From positions 1-30,538 of the forward strand of contig CAJNOQ010001545.1 in the NCBI GenBank assembly GCA_905250885.1: DNA of 30,538 nt, read 5' to 3'. Below, piece after piece: positions 27,422-30,538 of this stretch (the first letter of the stretch is position 1; each line of letters starts with the position of its first letter). The notes below the pieces were generated by a model. That model did no database searches. It was given only the letters and a program-made list of their open reading frames with translations, and was not told the DNA's origin. Origin of the DNA: Didymodactylos carnosus (Eukaryota; Rotifera; Eurotatoria; Philodinida; Philodinidae). The position numbers and the translations under genes are program-made.

Positions 27422-29394
27422 TTAATAAGATGCTGGTTGAAATAATAAATCAAAGTTATCTGTTATTTCTGTATCCATAATCGTAGCAGTGTCATTTTTT
27501 GTTGTTGTTTCTAAATAGACTACATCATCATCGTCACCGCTTTCTTCTTCCTCCTCATCTAATCTATCATCGTTCAATATTGACTCTAAAAATTCCACCG
27601 AAGCATTCGATGATAATGTTGGTGACGGTAACATATTTGGTATTACTGTGCTTTCGGATGCCGGTAGTAAATCAAACATATTCCTTGTTAAAACTTCACA
27701 TTCAATTTTCAATTTTTTTAATATGGGTAAGTATTCTTGATTATTCTCCACATATTCCTCCTCATCATCCTCAGTCTGAGAAACTATATAACGTTTTGGT
27801 TCATGTTTTTTTCGTCGTTGTCTATTAATATCAATTGGTGTTGTTGAGGTAGATGAACTAGTTGATGACGAACTAACTGTTGTACTCGATGAACTTCCAT
27901 CAAATAATAATACTGGTGGTAACAATGTAATTTCTTCTTCATCTTTTTCATTATCATCAAACTTTTTAATATAGATTTTCATTTGTGGTAAACCTTGTCC
28001 ACATAATTGTATATCACTTTTCAATAATTTCTTTAAATCATACGTATTAATCAACGTGCTCGCATGTTCTAACTGTTCAGCGGTCGACATTAATGAATAA
28101 TAGACTGTTAATACATCATCAAATTTTTGTTGTTGATCGTTTTTTGTTTTCAATAAATCATCAGCTTGTTTTAAAATTTTTTCGATAGAATCGATCGATG
28201 ATAAATTTAATTTTGACCAAAATATATCGATGAGATTATTATTATATTTATATAAACGTTGTAAAACATGTTTTTTATAGTCAGCTATTTTTCGTTCTAA
28301 ATTTTCATATGCCGTTTCAACTTGTTTTATTGTTGACAACGATGATTGTTTTGTTATTTTTAATTGATTTTTTGTTTGTTGAATACATTTTAAACGATAT
28401 TGACATGTTTGTGTGACAAGTTCAATATTATCATAGATTAATTGACGATGTTCATTATAACAACATGTACATAATAGATAATCACAACAGTTGCATACCT
28501 GTAATTGAGTTTTTTCAAAACACTTTGTACATTTCGCTAGAATATGATAATCTTTTGGTTTTAATTCGAGTAAATTACGATGAATGTAGGATGCCGGATA
28601 TTTATCAGCAGATGAAAATGGTACTGTTTGATTACATATTGGACATCTAATTGTTTGTGTACGATTTTCAAGATTTTTTCGGCCATATGACTGAAGACAA
28701 TCCAAACAATAAACATGTTGACATGGGAGAGCGCGTGGATCTCTCAAACGTTGTAAACATATTGCACATTCAAGATTTTTATCAATCGGTTCTGTTAAAT
28801 ATGCAAAGCTTGGAGAAGCTGGAGGACTGTCACAATTATCCATTGATGATGACGCCCTTACAGAATTTGAAGATGGCACCGATAGTTTGACAGCTAAAAT
28901 AAATAAAAAGGGATTACTCACTTTAATTAGCATATAAGCGAACAGATAGAGAAGTAAAAAGACTAGATAATACAGCAGACTACTAACTTCTGAGAAGGGA
29001 ATCTTTCTCATTTCTGCTAATCCCCGTCGATATTTGACAGTCACTGCAATCTCTAACGTTTCTTATGAAAAAGTCATTGTGCATACGTACCTTTTGCTAC
29101 TGTTTGATTGTTTGCTGTAAATTGACTATTGTTATTTATAAAACTAGAAAAATTTTGCTCTCCAGTATAGTAACTAATGGGTGCCGTTACTATTGTTGTT
29201 GGACGTGTATGAACTGTTTTCGGAGGAACTTGTGGTACAACAGTTGTTGTACTATTATTATTAATATTATTATTTAAATTCAGATTCATTGAATTTGTTT
29301 TTATTCCGTTATTGTTGTTATACTGACTCAAATCAATTGGATTATTTATATCGTTGGTTGCCGTTCTTGCTACGGATTGTAACTGACTATTCAT
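27422..29394 (-). CDS. TRIM-like RING, B-box, coiled-coil protein (putative E3 ubiquitin ligase)
   Basis: Two exons, 29091-29394 and 27422-28893, joined in phase (AK|AVKL) to 591 aa. N-terminal 1-140 is low-complexity, Asn-rich (NNNNGIKTNSMNLNLNNNIN) then Ser/Pro-rich. A C3HC4 RING at about 144-188 has all zinc ligands (CAIC, PCQHVYCLDC, CPIC), so ligase activity is likely. A Cys/His cluster at 223-250 (CTKC, CNCC, CTCCYNEH) sits where a TRIM B-box belongs. A long helical coiled-coil of about 120-150 residues follows. The remaining C-terminus is disordered: a Ser/Thr run, a basic patch RQRRKKHEPKR and an acidic stretch DEEEEESGDDDD. There is no NHL, SPRY/B30.2 or filamin domain, so substrate choice is unclear. 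The initiator is the first ATG after an upstream stop; a weak splice acceptor (GATATTCTAG) lies 22 nt before it. Confidence 0.85.
28894..29090 (-). other. TRIM-like intron that keeps an open hydrophobic frame
   Basis: This 197-nt intron is open in the exon 2 frame from beyond 29040 to the acceptor. An in-frame ATG at 29009-29011 would give an alternative N-terminus of about 39 residues before AVKL. It is dominated by a hydrophobic run (LLYYLVFLLLYLFAYMLI) resembling a signal anchor. An AG acceptor-like GATTAGCAG lies 2 nt upstream of that ATG. Whether such a transcript exists is unknown. Confidence 0.35.
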
Positions 29395-29543
29395 ACGGAG
29401 AAGAATTGTTCTTATACTAGAATATCCTAAATTTACAGAACGAAAACTGTGATGATAAGAAGGAAATACCGACCATAAACTTCATGATCAAGCAAAATGA
29501 TACGTTTTCAGGTCATGATGACTCATCCAGTCAGTGTTTTTTC
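29395..29543. promoter_or_regulatory. 5' flank of the TRIM-like gene
   Basis: Short stretch between the start codon and the fold-back element. It must contain the proximal promoter or outron. No TATA or other motif stands out. Confidence 0.35.
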
Positions 29544-29813
29544 CGGTTTCTACGACACTCATTCGTTGGATGAAAGTTTCGGATTCGAACAAGGATCAAA
29601 TGGAACTTCATATTCTGTTTCCATTTTTTAATGATCTATTTTAGTTACTAAGATATATACTATTCTACATTACAGAGTATTTTGCAGTGTAGAATAGTGT
29701 ATATCTCAGCAACTAAAATAGATCATTAAAAAACGGAAGCAGAAAACGAAGTTCCATTTGATCCTTGTTCAAATCCGAAACTTTCATCCAACGAATATGT
29801 GTCGTAGAAACCG
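29544..29813. mobile_element. 270-bp fold-back (palindromic) element
   Basis: Arms of about 127 bp (29544-29670 and about 29687-29813) are reverse complements at roughly 90% identity, outer end CGGTTTCTACGACAC, separated by about 16 nt. No coding capacity and no clear target duplication. It sits 150 bp upstream of the TRIM-like start codon. MITE-like fold-back element; any transcript through it would form a long duplex that could be processed to small RNAs. Confidence 0.75.
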
Positions 29814-30419
29814 AACAAAGCGCATGAAATAAGCGTCTTTTTTTCACCTACAACACACATCAAAAAGCTTATAGATTGAAACGGTACAATTTAAGATTCT
29901 TATTGGCAGATTCTAACTTCTTTCGTTCTGGAAGTTTAGATTGAATGAAAATCACGTCAATAGTAGATGTCCCACCGAGTCTTATGACAAAAATTAGTTA
30001 GATTTCTACGATCCATAATTCATTACGTTATTTATAAAAAGTCGATTTGAAAGCACGCATGTAGTGATACAATCTATTTTCTCTCGATTTTGATGTTTCT
30101 CATTGGATAATTGTAAAAAAAAGTTACGGTTGATATTTTGATTATAATATTATAAGATTCAGCAAAAGGAGAGAAAACAAGTTTTCCCTTTTCTCAATCA
30201 TCTACGTTATATACAGCTGCTTTGTTTCTTAGCTTCTGTCACTGTCTGGAGGAACTTTTTATCCGTCAGACAGAGAGAGGTCAACAATGCGCGAGTTTTG
30301 AAGTAATCATGTACGCTATTAGAATATGTGAAGGCAAGGAGAGTATTATAACAGGATGAGGTTAAACGCAACATTTTCGTTGAGGCAGCAATCGTTGATC
30401 ATTTAATTCAACTACACTG
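29814..30419. other. Noncoding sequence right of the fold-back element
   Basis: AT-rich; no open frame, RNA gene or repeat recognised. Confidence 0.5.
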
Positions 30420-30538
30420 TCCCGGAAAAGCATACTTTTAGAAAAAGCACACTTAAATTGTGCCAATGGCATGGAAAAAGTGTGCCAAAGTATGCTTTTT
30501 ATGTGCTGCTAGCATGCTTTTACCGTGCCATTGACACA
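30420..30538. repeat. Complex palindromic repeat cut by the window edge
   Basis: TGTGCCAATGGCATGG (30459-30474) recurs inverted at the end of the window (TACCGTGCCATTGACACA), and AAAGCATACTTTT (from about 30428) recurs inverted as AAAGTATGCTTTT (from about 30487). These interleaved inverted copies resemble one end of a fold-back element or minisatellite continuing beyond the window. Confidence 0.5.

Noticed and set aside
27499-28890. Several plus-strand open frames of 60-110 codons
   Set aside because: They are antisense shadows of the long TRIM-like coding exon.
29581-29590. GTTCGAATCC, a perfect tRNA B-box, on the minus strand
   Set aside because: Inside a fold-back arm, with no A-box or cloverleaf around it.

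Overview
This looks like an AT-rich animal nuclear contig carrying split protein-coding genes with many short introns (mostly 50-90 nt, GT-AG). The gene families are animal ones: NVL, HP1, mitochondrial AsnRS, GSKIP, SLC10, TRIM/RBCC and GAS8/DRC4. Short introns, compact genes, frequent small palindromic repeats, a decayed unprocessed gene copy, and splice acceptors placed immediately upstream of start codons (as expected for spliced-leader trans-splicing) fit a bdelloid rotifer best. That organism call is an inference; no marker gene proves it. No bacterial-type genes, CRISPR arrays or operons were seen.

Layout, left to right. 1-1775 is noncoding 3' flank. 1776-8535 (minus) is a complete 22-exon NVL gene, a nucleolar AAA ATPase of 60S ribosome assembly; intron 1 is almost entirely a long inverted-repeat element, and intron 12 is an outlier of 2.4 kb. 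9822-10956 (minus) is a four-exon HP1-like chromobox gene. 10957-13350 is noncoding and holds a small element with an 8-bp target duplication (11391-11498). 13351-15723 (minus) is a complete three-exon mitochondrial asparaginyl-tRNA synthetase (NARS2). 17128-17586 (minus) is a GSK3B-interacting protein (GSKIP). 17600-20300 has no intact gene but contains a perfect 79-bp stem-loop element and three protein-like relics. 20316-23150 (plus) is a decayed GAS8/DRC4 (ciliary nexin-dynein regulatory complex) pseudogene with retained introns, several nonsense codons, frameshifts and a broken splice donor; one of its introns carries an 840-bp TTAA-flanked element. 23684-25624 (minus) is a seven-exon SLC10 (bile-acid:sodium symporter family) membrane protein. 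27422-29394 (minus) is a two-exon RING/B-box/coiled-coil (TRIM-like) gene. 29395-30538 is noncoding with a 270-bp fold-back element and an unfinished palindromic repeat at the window edge.

The six intact genes all lie on the minus strand but are separated by 0.7-6 kb and have unrelated roles (ribosome assembly, heterochromatin, mitochondrial translation, kinase anchoring, transport, ubiquitin ligation), so no shared pathway is implied. I did not find a convincing new molecular system. The most informative signals are the GAS8 pseudogene and the set of non-autonomous transposable elements with recognisable terminal repeats and target duplications.
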